A stretch of DNA of 64,000 bases, from assembly GCA_046733475.1 (NCBI GenBank), contig JBKPPF010000026.1, positions 1-64,000 of the forward strand, written 5' to 3'. A program made the translations under genes and the position numbers. The stretch comes from DATEOR01 sp046733475 (GTDB taxonomy: Bacteria > Actinomycetota > Thermoleophilia > Gaiellales > Gaiellaceae). Below the pieces are notes generated by a model. It saw only the letters and a program-made list of their open reading frames with translations. It searched no databases and was not told where the DNA came from. Below, one piece after another: positions 51,199-58,899 of this stretch (positions are counted from its first letter, which is position 1; each line of letters begins with the position of its first letter).

Positions 51199-52526
51199 GC
51201 GAGGAATTTTTGCGCCTGGAGGCGGTGTTCCGCGGCGATCTCGTGCTCCTCGGCGTGCGTGAGGTGGCCGTCTCGGACGACCGCCTCGCCATCGACGTAG
51301 AGGCGATCGACGCGGTGAGGCGCGGAGAGGACGAGCCCTGCGACCGGGTCGTCGGCCCCGGCGAACTCGAGGCTGTCCGTCCGCCAGACGGCGAAGTCCG
51401 CGCACTTGCCCGGCTCGAGCGACCCGATGTCGGTGCGCCCGAGCACCTGGGCGCCGCCGCGCGTGCCGATCCGGAGGGCGTCGCGAGCCGACATCGCGTC
51501 CGGGCCGCCGCGCGTGCGGGCGACGAGAAGGGACTGCTTGACCTCATGGAGGAGATCCCCGCGCTCGTTCGACGCCGAGCCGTCGACGCCGAGCCCGACC
51601 GGCACCGAGGCCTGGCGCATCTCGGCAACGGGCGCGATGCCGGCCCCGAGGCGCATGTTGGAGGTGGGGCAGTGCGCAACGCCGGTCCCGGCCGAGCCGA
51701 AGCGGCTCACATCTTCTCCGGAGAGATGAACGCAGTGCGCGCACCAGACGTCGTCCTCGAGCCAGCCCACCTGTTCGAGGTACTCCACCGGTCGGCAGCC
51801 GAAGAGGCCCTGGCAGTACTCCTCCTCCTCGACGGTCTCGGCGAGGTGGGTGTGGAGCCGCAGGCCGAGCCGCCGCGCGAGCTCGGCGGACTCTCGCATC
51901 AGTCGCTTCGAGACCGAGAACGGCGAGCAGGGCGCGACGACGATCTGCGTCCACGCCCCGGGGCCGGACTCGTGGAGGGCGAAGAGCCCTTCCGTGTCGG
52001 CGAGCACCTCGTCGGCGTCCTCGACGAGATCGTCCGGCGGCAGGCCGCCGTCGGACTCGCCCACGTCCATCGAGCCGCGTGAAGCGACGAGCCGCACGCC
52101 GAGCTCGCGCGCAGCCTGGATCTCCGCCTCGACGAGCCCCTTCTGGCCGCGCGGGAAGACATAGTGGTGGTCAAAGGCGGTCGTGCAGCCTCCGAGCGCA
52201 AGCGTGGCGAGGCCGGTACGTGCGGCGGCGTACTCGGCATCTCGGTCGACGCGGCCCCAGAGCGGATAGAGCTCGCGGAGCCAGCTGAAAAGGTCGGCCT
52301 GCTGCGCCCTCGTCCGCGTCAGGGTCTGGTAGAGGTGGTGGTGCGTGTTGACGAGGCCTGGCGTGATCAGCGCGCCGCCAAGGTTCTCGAAGGCCTCCGC
52401 GGGCGGCGGATTGCCCTCGCCGACCTCGACCACGAAGCCGTCGTCGACCAGGATCCAGCCGTTGGTGAGCTCGGTGCCGGCGTCGTCCATCGTGACGACG
52501 TAGGCGTTCGCGAACAGGGTCCGCAT
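51195..52526 (-). CDS. 8-oxoguanine deaminase-like amidohydrolase
   Basis: Metal-dependent deaminase of 443 residues. NTHHHLYQTLTR holds the first metal histidines; HTHLAET, HCVHLS and DGSASNERGDLL complete the site. This set, together with FDHHYVFPRG, matches 8-oxoguanine/hydroxyatrazine deaminases of the ATZ/TRZ class. Deamination of 8-oxoguanine gives urate, which the next genes destroy. It is the first gene of the minus-strand purine operon. Confidence 0.85.
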   Translation of the reverse strand: MRTLFANAYVVTMDDAGTELTNGWILVDDGFVVEVGEGNPPPAEAFENLGGALITPGLVNTHHHLYQTLTRTRAQQADLFSWLRELYPLWGRVDRDAEYAAARTGLATLALGGCTTAFDHHYVFPRGQKGLVEAEIQAARELGVRLVASRGSMDVGESDGGLPPDDLVEDADEVLADTEGLFALHESGPGAWTQIVVAPCSPFSVSKRLMRESAELARRLGLRLHTHLAETVEEEEYCQGLFGCRPVEYLEQVGWLEDDVWCAHCVHLSGEDVSRFGSAGTGVAHCPTSNMRLGAGIAPVAEMRQASVPVGLGVDGSASNERGDLLHEVKQSLLVARTRGGPDAMSARDALRIGTRGGAQVLGRTDIGSLEPGKCADFAVWRTDSLEFAGADDPVAGLVLSAPHRVDRLYVDGEAVVRDGHLTHAEEHEIAAEHRLQAQKFLA

Positions 52527-52540
52527 GTAAGGATCTTTTC

Positions 52541-53602
52541 ATGCAGGGAGCCTTGACCAGGGTGGAAGCCGGTCTGCTGGGACTCGTTGGCGCCGCGGTC
52601 GTCTTCGCGGGCGCCTTTCACTTCCGCGACGTGGGCGACGTCGCGACCTTCATCGTCTCCGGGATTGCGCTTGCAGGGGTCGCCTGGGTCGTCTCGTTCG
52701 CGACCGAGGCCGTTGGAGGCCGTCTCGGCCCAGCTTTCACCGGCGTCTTGCAGTCGACGCTCGGGAACCTGCCCGAGCTCTTCGTCGTCCTCTTCGCCCT
52801 CTCCGCGGGGGAGCTCGTGGTCGCGCAGTACTCGATCCTCGGATCGCTCTTTGCCAACGCGCTCCTCGTGCTCGGCGCAGTGATCATCGCCGGGGCGCAC
52901 CAGGGCGGCGGTGTCATGCGGTTTGGGAGCCGCCTGCCCAACGACACGGCCACGCTGCTCCTCCTCGCGACGTTCGGCCTCGTCCTCCTCGGCATCTCGG
53001 ACGAGGTCGGAGACCGGGCCAGCGAGCACATCGAGGAGATCTCGGTGATCGGCGCCGTCGTGCTGCTCACGGTTTACGCGGTGTGGCTTTTCACCTACTT
53101 GCGGGGCAACCCGCCCGAAGCGGCTGCCGCCCCTGCGCACGCGCGCGTCCCGATGCCACTTGCCATAGCTCTGCTCGCGCTGGCCGGAGTTGCGGCGGCG
53201 CTCGTGTCGGACTGGTTCGTGCATGCACTCGGGCCGGCTGTCGACGAGCTTGGCATCTCGCGTCAGTTCACCGGCCTCGTGATCGTGGCCATCGCCGGAA
53301 ACGCGGTGGAGAACGTCGTGGGAGTCGTACTCGCGGCCAAGGGCCAGTCAGACCTGGCCATCTCGGTCGTGAAAAACTCCGTCGCGCAGATTGCGGTCTT
53401 CCTCTTCCCGGCGCTTGTCCTGCTTTCGTTCTTCTTCGAGACGCACCTCACGTTCGTGTTTCCGTTCGTCTACGTGTTTGCCCTCTTCCTCATGGCGGTC
53501 GCCGTCTGGCAGGTCACCGGCGACGGAGAAGCGGCCACATTCGAAGGTGCCGCGCTCGTCGGTCTCTACGCCATCCTGGCCGTGCTCGCCTGGTTCGAAT
53601 GA
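52541..53602 (+). CDS. Calcium/cation exchanger (CaCA family)
   Basis: Membrane antiporter of 353 residues with about 11 helices. The two alpha repeats are clear: TLGNLPELFVVLFALSAGE in the first half and VAIAGNAVENVVGVVLAAKGQ in the second, with the ion-binding glutamates. This is the H+/Ca2+ exchanger (VCX/ChaA-like) group. The start lies 14 bases from the divergent deaminase start. Confidence 0.9.
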   Translation: MQGALTRVEAGLLGLVGAAVVFAGAFHFRDVGDVATFIVSGIALAGVAWVVSFATEAVGGRLGPAFTGVLQSTLGNLPELFVVLFALSAGELVVAQYSILGSLFANALLVLGAVIIAGAHQGGGVMRFGSRLPNDTATLLLLATFGLVLLGISDEVGDRASEHIEEISVIGAVVLLTVYAVWLFTYLRGNPPEAAAAPAHARVPMPLAIALLALAGVAAALVSDWFVHALGPAVDELGISRQFTGLVIVAIAGNAVENVVGVVLAAKGQSDLAISVVKNSVAQIAVFLFPALVLLSFFFETHLTFVFPFVYVFALFLMAVAVWQVTGDGEAATFEGAALVGLYAILAVLAWFE

Positions 53603-54525
53603 GAGACATCCTCGACACCCTTGCGGCCTGGGACGAAGAGGACCTGCGGGCGGCCTGGGCGATCGTCGTCGAGACACAGCGGTCCACGCCGCGCGAGCCT
53701 GGCTCGGCCCTGGCGGTGAACGAGCGCGGCGACGTTGCGGGCTCGGTCACGGGCGGATGCGTCGAGCCGGCGGTCTACGAGGAGGCCCAGGCGGTGCTGG
53801 CGGGCGGCCCTGCCCGCCTCGTCGAGTACGGGATCGAGGACGAGACCGCATTCGAGGTCGGCCTCCCGTGCGGCGGCACCGTGCGGATCCTGGTCGGGCC
53901 GGTCGACTTCGAGGTCGTGCGCGAGCTGGCTGCAGCAGTCGCCGAGGAGCGGCCGGTCGAGCTCGAGGTCGGTACCTCGGGCGAGGCGCGCGTCGTCCCC
54001 GGCGGGGAGAGGACGGAGCCGGAGCTCGCGGCCGACGTCTTCCACCTTCCGCTCCTGCCGCGGCCGCGGATGTACGTCTTCGGCGCGGTCGCCCACGCGG
54101 CGGCCGTCGCCGAGGCGGGGCGGATGCTCGGCTACCACGTGACGGTGTCCGACGCGCGGGCGCGCTTCGTCACTTCCGAGCGCATCCCGCAGGCCGACGA
54201 GCTCGTCGTCGGCTGGCCGGACGAGGTCCTGCGCGACGCACCGGTGGACGAGCGGACGGCGATCTGCGTCCTCACGCACGACCGCAAACTCGATGTGCCC
54301 GCGCTGAAGGCGGCGCTCGCCTCGCCGGCCGGCTACATCGGCGCGATGGGGAGCAGGCGGACGACGGAAGCTCGCGCGGCGGCGCTCCGCGAGGAGGGCC
54401 TCGCCGACGAGGACCTGGCGCGGATCAGAGCGCCGATCGGGCTCGACATCGGCTCACGCACGCCGGCCGAGGTCGCCGTGGCGGTCGCGGCAGAAATCGT
54501 CTCCGTGCGGAGGGGCCGAGCCTAG
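53599..54525 (+). CDS. xdhC: XdhC/CoxI family molybdenum hydroxylase maturation factor
   Basis: Protein of 308 residues that inserts sulfurated molybdenum cofactor into xanthine-dehydrogenase-type enzymes. STPREPGSALAVNERGDVAGSVTGGCVE is the XdhC/CoxI domain with its cysteine; the C-terminal Rossmann part has GYIGAMGSRRTTEARAAAL and IGLDIGSRTPAEVAVAVAAE. ATGA overlap with the exchanger. The enzyme subunits it probably serves lie at 59729-63259; the intervening element separates them. Confidence 0.92.
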   Translation: MRDILDTLAAWDEEDLRAAWAIVVETQRSTPREPGSALAVNERGDVAGSVTGGCVEPAVYEEAQAVLAGGPARLVEYGIEDETAFEVGLPCGGTVRILVGPVDFEVVRELAAAVAEERPVELEVGTSGEARVVPGGERTEPELAADVFHLPLLPRPRMYVFGAVAHAAAVAEAGRMLGYHVTVSDARARFVTSERIPQADELVVGWPDEVLRDAPVDERTAICVLTHDRKLDVPALKAALASPAGYIGAMGSRRTTEARAAALREEGLADEDLARIRAPIGLDIGSRTPAEVAVAVAAEIVSVRRGRA

Positions 54526-54899
54526 AACCAGTGGTCCTCGACCTCTCGCGGCTCCATCCGCAGGCGGACGAACATGCCGAGAAGGACGAGGGGAGCGCCC
54601 GGGAAGACCGCCAGCATCGCGAGCGGGACGAAGAGCGAGCTCGCAAGGGCGGGCCCGACGAGCGCCAGCACAGGGGCGTAGGCGAGGAGCGCACACGCCT
54701 CCCGCTTCGCCAGTGCGAATCCGAGCAAGAAGTGAATGCCCAGCGGGAGCAGGAAGAACGTCAGAACGACGATGCCCGGCAGGTCATGTTCGCCGTCGGC
54801 GAAGCCGTACACCCACGCGGTTGTGAAGGCGAGGTACAGGAGCGAGGTCTTGACGGTCGTCGCTCGTGTTGCAGGCGTGCGTTCGATGATCGTGGTCAC
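54522..54899 (-). CDS. Small four-helix membrane protein
   Basis: Membrane protein of 125 residues with four hydrophobic segments and a charged end MEPREVEDHWF. The start GTG 54899 is favoured by AGGAGG four bases upstream; ATG 54932 is an alternative. Its 3' end overlaps xdhC by four bases. The family is not recognised. Confidence 0.65.
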   Translation of the reverse strand: MTTIIERTPATRATTVKTSLLYLAFTTAWVYGFADGEHDLPGIVVLTFFLLPLGIHFLLGFALAKREACALLAYAPVLALVGPALASSLFVPLAMLAVFPGAPLVLLGMFVRLRMEPREVEDHWF

Positions 54900-55011
54900 G
54901 CGACCTCCTGGTTCAATCGGGCGTGACCGCATACGCCGTCCGAAAAACGCTCAGTTCTCATCATCTCCGGCCGCTCGCGCGCTCCTATCCCTCAAGACGG
55001 TGATAGATGGG

Positions 55012-55017
55012 TAGCGT
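55012..55017 (+). promoter_or_regulatory. Leaderless -10 element (TAGCGT) of the left DsbA copy
   Basis: TAGCGT, six bases, then GTG 55024. The spacing equals that of other leaderless starts here, so the left, truncated copy seems to keep the original promoter and start of the gene. Confidence 0.5.
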
Positions 55018-55023
55018 GAAGAG

Positions 55024-55155
55024 GTGAGTCCGCTGTCCGTCTGGATCTGGAGCGACTACATCTGACCGTTCTGCGGAAAGAGGCACTGCCGCACGCTCTC
55101 GGCTTGCGTTCCTGCCTCTGGTTTCGCTCAGGTGCGCTTGGGTGGCGGTCAGTAA
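55024..55155 (+). pseudogene. 5' fragment of DsbA/FrnE-like selenoprotein gene
   Basis: Reads MSPLSVWIWSDYI, then TGA at 55063-55065, then PFC. The TGA replaces the first cysteine of a CPFC thioredoxin-type active site. After the PFC the sequence (GKRHCRTLSAC...) no longer resembles DsbA and stops at 55155. The same segment begins the full gene at 58900. It is best explained as the 5' end of the gene cut off by an insertion. Confidence 0.65.
55039..55075 (+). repeat. Left direct repeat (candidate attL)
   Basis: A 37-base stretch around the TGA codon recurs at 58924-58960. Twelve bases match, then three differ, then 22 match exactly (55054-55075 with 58939-58960). Conserved codons could account for some of the identity, but homology ends abruptly at the same base on the right side. 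Confidence 0.55.
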
Positions 55156-55237
55156 TAGAAAACCAGTTGAAAATTCAATCGCGCGCCCACCTCTCGCCGG
55201 TAGGAGAGCGCACGGGTGCGGCGTAAGGTGCGAGGAC

Positions 55238-55414
55238 GTGCCTGACGACGAACGCGAAGAGGAGCACGTCGAGGGGCCGCAGATCTACATGGACCCATCG
55301 CAGCTCGCCGGCGTGTGGGCCAACTTCGCGCAAGTGAGCCATAGCGAGCACGAGTTTACCCTGGACTTTGTGAGGCTCGACGCAAGTGCACCGCCTCCCG
55401 GGCGGGTACGCTAG
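55238..55414 (+). pseudogene. Truncated DUF3467 protein
   Basis: GTG 55238 gives 58 residues with PQIYMDPSQLAGVWANFAQV and SHSEHEFTLDFVRLD, the core of DUF3467. Complete family members continue after the proline-rich turn for another 30-40 residues; here a stop follows GRVR. The 3' end touches the next, convergent gene, suggesting loss of the tail when that gene arrived. The family function is unknown. Confidence 0.55.
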
Positions 55415-55875
55415 ACGCAGCGGATCATCGACTTCTCTACGGTCGCTGTCACGACACCCTTCGCGTTCACAGTGAGGTGAATGACATCCGTCTGGAGGAA
55501 GTTCTGCGCGCTCCCTTCCCCGATGATCTTGAAGTTGTTCACGAATGTGTCCGAGATGCCCCCAGTCGCCTTGACTGTCGTCGTACCAAGCGTCTCACCG
55601 GTCGCGTGATAAGTCGCACCGCTCGTCAGCCCGACGCCGGTAATCCCCTGGGGATTGAAGTGGAATCCGATCTCGACGTTGCCGCCTGAGCTCTCGGTGA
55701 AGGTGAACTGGGCGAGCAGTGTGCCGCTCAGATGGATCGCCTCGCCGCACGCCTCCTCGGGGGCGAGGACGGTGTCGAATGGGATTTTTTCGGTGTCCGC
55801 TTTCGCAGAAGCTGACGTGGCCGCAATCAGACCCGACGCAACCAGGGCCAGCAAGATGATCAGACGCCGCAGCAT
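55411..55875 (-). CDS. Secreted protein of unknown function
   Basis: Protein of 154 residues with a signal peptide (LIILLALVASGLIAATSASA). The mature part is beta-rich with two cysteines, one near the start (EEACGEAIHLSG) and one at the very end (SMIRCV), probably disulfide-bonded. HFNPQGITGVG and TYHATGE recur in similar secreted proteins of soil Actinobacteria that I recall only as uncharacterised. No neighbour in an operon. Confidence 0.65.
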   Translation of the reverse strand: MLRRLIILLALVASGLIAATSASAKADTEKIPFDTVLAPEEACGEAIHLSGTLLAQFTFTESSGGNVEIGFHFNPQGITGVGLTSGATYHATGETLGTTTVKATGGISDTFVNNFKIIGEGSAQNFLQTDVIHLTVNAKGVVTATVEKSMIRCV

Positions 55876-56259
55876 GAATCTCCCTTCCTCTCGTATGTGG
55901 CGGGAGTCTCTAACTCGCCGCCAATCGAGTCAAGCCCGGCCACGAGCTGGACGAGTAAAGCCCGGTTTGTCACAACGGCTCGCCTCGTGCCCCCACCGGT
56001 GCCCCTCGGCGAGGGAAAGGTTCCGATTAGCAGGGAGCTTTGAGCCCAATACTGCCCACCTATGAAAGCCCGGTCCTCGTTCCGTAAACGCTCGGCGGCC
56101 GGAGCATCGCCGATCCGTAGGTCACGCTCTCCGACCGAGCCTGCTCGAGGTGGAGCTTTCGAGCGGGAAGCGCATCCAGATGTACGACTTGTCCACCCTT
56201 ACGAGCAGAGCCTTTGACCCGGTTAGGCGGAGAGCCGACGCAGTCGTACACTCGGCGCA
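55876..56259. other. Intergenic region with short repeats
   Basis: No convincing gene. AAGCCCGG occurs three times (about 55934, 55958 and 56066). A dyad CTCGCC...GGCGAG flanks a duplicated GTGCCCC near 55979-56014. TACACT near the right end is the promoter-like element of the cyclase fragment. Confidence 0.5.
56247..56252 (+). promoter_or_regulatory. Leaderless -10 element (TACACT)
   Basis: TACACT, seven bases, then ATG 56260 of the truncated cyclase gene; same geometry as other leaderless starts here. Confidence 0.4.
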
Positions 56260-56540
56260 ATGGGCGAGACGCGCAAAACGGTCACGGTCGTCTTTTCTGA
56301 CGTGGTCGGCTCTACCGATTTGGGCGAGCGACTCGATGCCGAGGCGCTGCGACGGGTGATGGAGGGGTACTTCACCGAAATGCGCGCTGTGCTCGAGCGG
56401 CATGGCGGCTTGGTGGAGAAGTTCATCGGCGACGCGGTGATGGCCGTCTTTTTGCTTGGCTCGCGTACCGAAGCAAGACGCGCAAGGAATTCGGCTCGAC
56501 CGGGTAAGATCGCCCGGCTCCTGGGGTCCTCCGAATCTCG

Positions 56541-56558
56541 CCGCTTTTTTTTAAGCGG
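56541..56558. repeat. Hairpin CCGCTT/AAGCGG with T-loop
   Basis: CCGCTT-TTTTTT-AAGCGG, an 18-base inverted repeat in the decayed region. It could be part of an old terminator together with the hairpin just after it. Confidence 0.4.
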
Positions 56559-56561
56559 ACC

Positions 56562-56581
56562 ACGGGCGGTGAGCCCGTTTT
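56562..56581 (+). terminator. Rho-independent-like terminator
   Basis: Stem ACGGGC/GCCCGT with loop GGTGA, running directly into TTTT. It could end transcription from the truncated cyclase promoter. Confidence 0.5.
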
Positions 56582-57158
56582 CTCCAAAAAGCCGGAACAC
56601 TCGGCGATACACCCCTCGGGAGTCTTTTCGCGGCGGGTTGGGGTAGGGATGAGCCTCGAAAGAGAAGCCGACATCGACGGTGAGCCGACCCTGGTGTACG
56701 CGGCGATCGCGCGCGTCTGAGTCCCGCAAGCGACGCCAAGCCCTAGGGAGGCCAAAGTCTTCTGCTGCGAGTCTCGAACTTGGTGCGGCACGTCAAGCCA
56801 TCCGCGGAGCTGGACCTGGCCGAGCCGGCTCGTTCGGCGGTCGAATCGGACAGCAGCAAGATCCGAGAACAAGAGTCGAGAAGGCGTTGGCAAATCTCGG
56901 CTCAGTAACCCCGGAACGCCCGCCGCCTCCGCCGCCTGTGTAGACAACGACGAGGACGATGACGGCCGCGAACGGCGAGTGCCACACCAATGGCCGACGT
57001 ACGTCTGCTAATCGGCATGCGATCCCCTCCTGAAGCTCTACGGAGCCTGCGGGCGGCTCGGATGCTGTGCGGGGACGATGAGCAGTCAGACTTCCCACCG
57101 AAGGAGCGGTGTGCCAGTAGGCCGGTTCGGCCGTCCATCTCCTAGACCGAGGCGCTCG

Positions 57159-57977
57159 TCAACGGATCACGAGCCGGTCCACCCGGTGACCGGAACGGCT
57201 GATCGCCTTCACTACGAGCGAATCGGTCCGCGCGACAAGCTCCAGGAAACCGTGTTGCTTTACAGCCCTGACGCGATTGGGATACGCCGAGGGGCATGAC
57301 GCGTCCAGGTCGTAAAGCGGCGCTCCTCCGCCACCGTGGACGACGTACCTGACGCCGCCCTCGCTTGCGAAGCGCTGGTAACTGTGCTCGTGGCCCGAAA
57401 GCACCACGTCGACGCCTCGGCGGCGGAAGAGCGGCACCCATCTCTCCTGGACGTCGGTGTTGCCGGTGTGGAGACCACAGGTGTACGGCGGATGATGGAA
57501 CGCGACCACTTGCCATTGCGCCTTCGATGCGATGAGGCGGTCGCGAAGCCAGCGCCTCTGCCGGCGATCGACGCGGTTGGAGTTGAGGATGAAGATATCC
57601 AGATGCTGGAGCGCGCGCCGGTAATAGGGGCGGGGCATGTCAAGCTCGTCGAACTCGTACCGGCCTTGGTCCCCGAAGTCGAGGTCGTGATTTCCGAGCG
57701 CGCCGGCCGGGCGCACGCCATGCGACGGAAGCCATCCGAAGGCGTCGGTCCAGTTCTGATGGAAGTCCGTCGGGTTCTGCGTGTAGTCGTTGTCCCCGAG
57801 CGTCACGACCAGCCTGGCGGGATGGTCGCGCTCCCAGCGGCGCATCGCCGCGCCCTGCCTGAGCTCGCTCGTGCCGCCGACGCCGAAATCACCGAGCGCA
57901 AGTACCCGCGTCACGGCCGAGGCGGAATCCACGCTAGAGAAGGCCGCTATGGCTGCCGCCAGCAACAGGAAGCGCAC
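57159..57977 (-). CDS. Secreted calcineurin-like phosphoesterase
   Basis: Protein of 272 residues with a signal peptide (LLLAAAIAAFSSVDSASA). All metal motifs of purple-acid-phosphatase-like metallophosphoesterases are present: LALGDFG, TLGDNDY, GALGNHDLDFG, AFHHPPYTCG and SGHEHSYQR. It probably hydrolyses phosphate esters outside the cell. GTG start six bases after TAGAAA. It is the one clearly intact enzyme inside the proposed element. Confidence 0.88.
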   Translation of the reverse strand: MRFLLLAAAIAAFSSVDSASAVTRVLALGDFGVGGTSELRQGAAMRRWERDHPARLVVTLGDNDYTQNPTDFHQNWTDAFGWLPSHGVRPAGALGNHDLDFGDQGRYEFDELDMPRPYYRRALQHLDIFILNSNRVDRRQRRWLRDRLIASKAQWQVVAFHHPPYTCGLHTGNTDVQERWVPLFRRRGVDVVLSGHEHSYQRFASEGGVRYVVHGGGGAPLYDLDASCPSAYPNRVRAVKQHGFLELVARTDSLVVKAISRSGHRVDRLVIR

Positions 57978-58071
57978 GCGTGGTTTCTAGCAGGTCGGCG
58001 CGCGAGCCGGGCCCGCTCGAGGATTGCGGGCCTTCTGAGGGGTTTGCGTCGGGGGTGAGCCCTACTTTTGA

Positions 58072-58572
58072 CTATTGCGCCGATGCGCAGATCGCTGTCA
58101 CAGTGACCTGCCGCGTCACGGATCCGATGTTCTGCACGCTGACGTTCCAGCGGTTGTCAACGATGTTGCCGCTCCCGTCACTTGGCTCGGACGAGAACAC
58201 CCTTACATCCTCTGGCGTCTCGATATCGAATCCACCGCCGAACACCTTCTTGCCGGCGGAGCAGGACACGAAGACGTCGACAAACGCTCCAGCGCTCACA
58301 AAGACCTGGTGCGTCTTTTCCTCGTAGCCCGCAAGCCCAGGCGGCCCTTGCGGCCCGGTCTCGCTCCACGAGATCGCTTTCTCGCTTGGGCGGCAGTGAT
58401 TCATATCGGGGTCGATCACGCGTAGCTGCCCGTTTGCTTTCTTGTAGCAGCCATGGATGACTCCGTGATCGTCGGGGAGTGACGCGTATGCGAAAACCGA
58501 ACCGATGCCTGCAGCCGCGATCACCCCTGCGAGCGCCACGATGCCACGGTGGCGCATCCTGAGCCTCATCAC
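58072..58572 (-). CDS. Secreted GCYKK/GPQGPPG-type protein
   Basis: Exported protein of 166 residues. After the signal peptide comes IHGCYKKANGQLRVIDPD, then CRPSEKAISWSETGPQGPPG, a short collagen-like stretch, and a beta-rich C-terminal domain with cysteines near SCSAG and at the end (AICAS). The family is frequent in Thermoleophilia and related soil Actinobacteria, usually in many copies; its function is unknown. Confidence 0.75.
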   Translation of the reverse strand: MMRLRMRHRGIVALAGVIAAAGIGSVFAYASLPDDHGVIHGCYKKANGQLRVIDPDMNHCRPSEKAISWSETGPQGPPGLAGYEEKTHQVFVSAGAFVDVFVSCSAGKKVFGGGFDIETPEDVRVFSSEPSDGSGNIVDNRWNVSVQNIGSVTRQVTVTAICASAQ

Positions 58573-58712
58573 CGGACACCCCTCCCTCTTAGCCTCTGAG
58601 AGGACGAACTCTCTTGTTTTGCGTCCCTGAACCCGTGCGTGAAGAATTGTTGCGTACTCGAGACAATTGCGTCAAGTTCGCGGGCGGCTCGTGAGGTTCG
58701 AAGTTAACGGCG
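58573..58712. other. Short intergenic region
   Basis: AT-rich relative to surroundings (for example TGAAGAATTGTTGCGTACTC). It holds no gene that I can support, and stops in all frames separate it from the recombinase remnant. Confidence 0.4.
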
Positions 58713-58883
58713 GTGACTGCGCTCGCGCTCGAGGCCCGCAACGCGTTCACGCTGCAACAGGTTGCCGGCCACGCGAACATCGCAACCACCCAGGGCTACG
58801 TTCGGCTCGCCGGTCGCCGCTTCCCCGACGAGGCAGCTGCGCTCGAGCGCCGTTACGGCCTTGCGCTCGCCGGAGACAAGTAG
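58713..58883 (+). pseudogene. Tyrosine recombinase C-terminal remnant
   Basis: Fifty-six residues: FTLQQVAGHANIATTQGYVR is the classic end of a phage-type integrase, with the GHANIATT helix (conserved histidine) and the tyrosine in QGYVRL that would attack DNA. The tail RRFPDEAAALERRYGL is a normal end. Everything upstream (core arginines) is missing, and an in-frame stop lies at 58692. It ends 16 bases before the selenoprotein start, beside the right repeat. Confidence 0.75.
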
Positions 58884-58899
58884 AAATCCGGAGTAGAGG

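Larger units (their letters stand above)
56260..56646 (+). pseudogene. Truncated class III nucleotide cyclase gene
   Basis: The first 64 residues (to about 56451) are a normal class III cyclase start: TVTVVFSDVVGSTDLGERL with the first metal aspartate, and GGLVEKFIGDAVMAVF with the second. After that the frame continues for another 64 unrelated, low-complexity residues. A full cyclase domain needs about 100 more. The intact relative at 25360-28785 shows what is missing. The promoter and start seem kept, so it may still be expressed as a fragment. Confidence 0.7.
56452..57158. other. Degenerate region without a supported gene
   Basis: Open frames here are short and unlike known proteins. A 23-codon plus-strand frame at 56649-56720 (SLEREADIDGEPTLVYAAIA) has a coding look and may be a gene fragment. 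Two hairpins at 56541-56558 and 56562-56578 are described separately. The region looks like fused remnants of several genes. Confidence 0.5.

Noticed and set aside
56423..56947. 174-residue minus-strand open frame in the decayed region
   Set aside because: It crosses the cyclase fragment, two hairpins and unrelated DNA, has no domain, and its composition is unlike neighbouring real genes.
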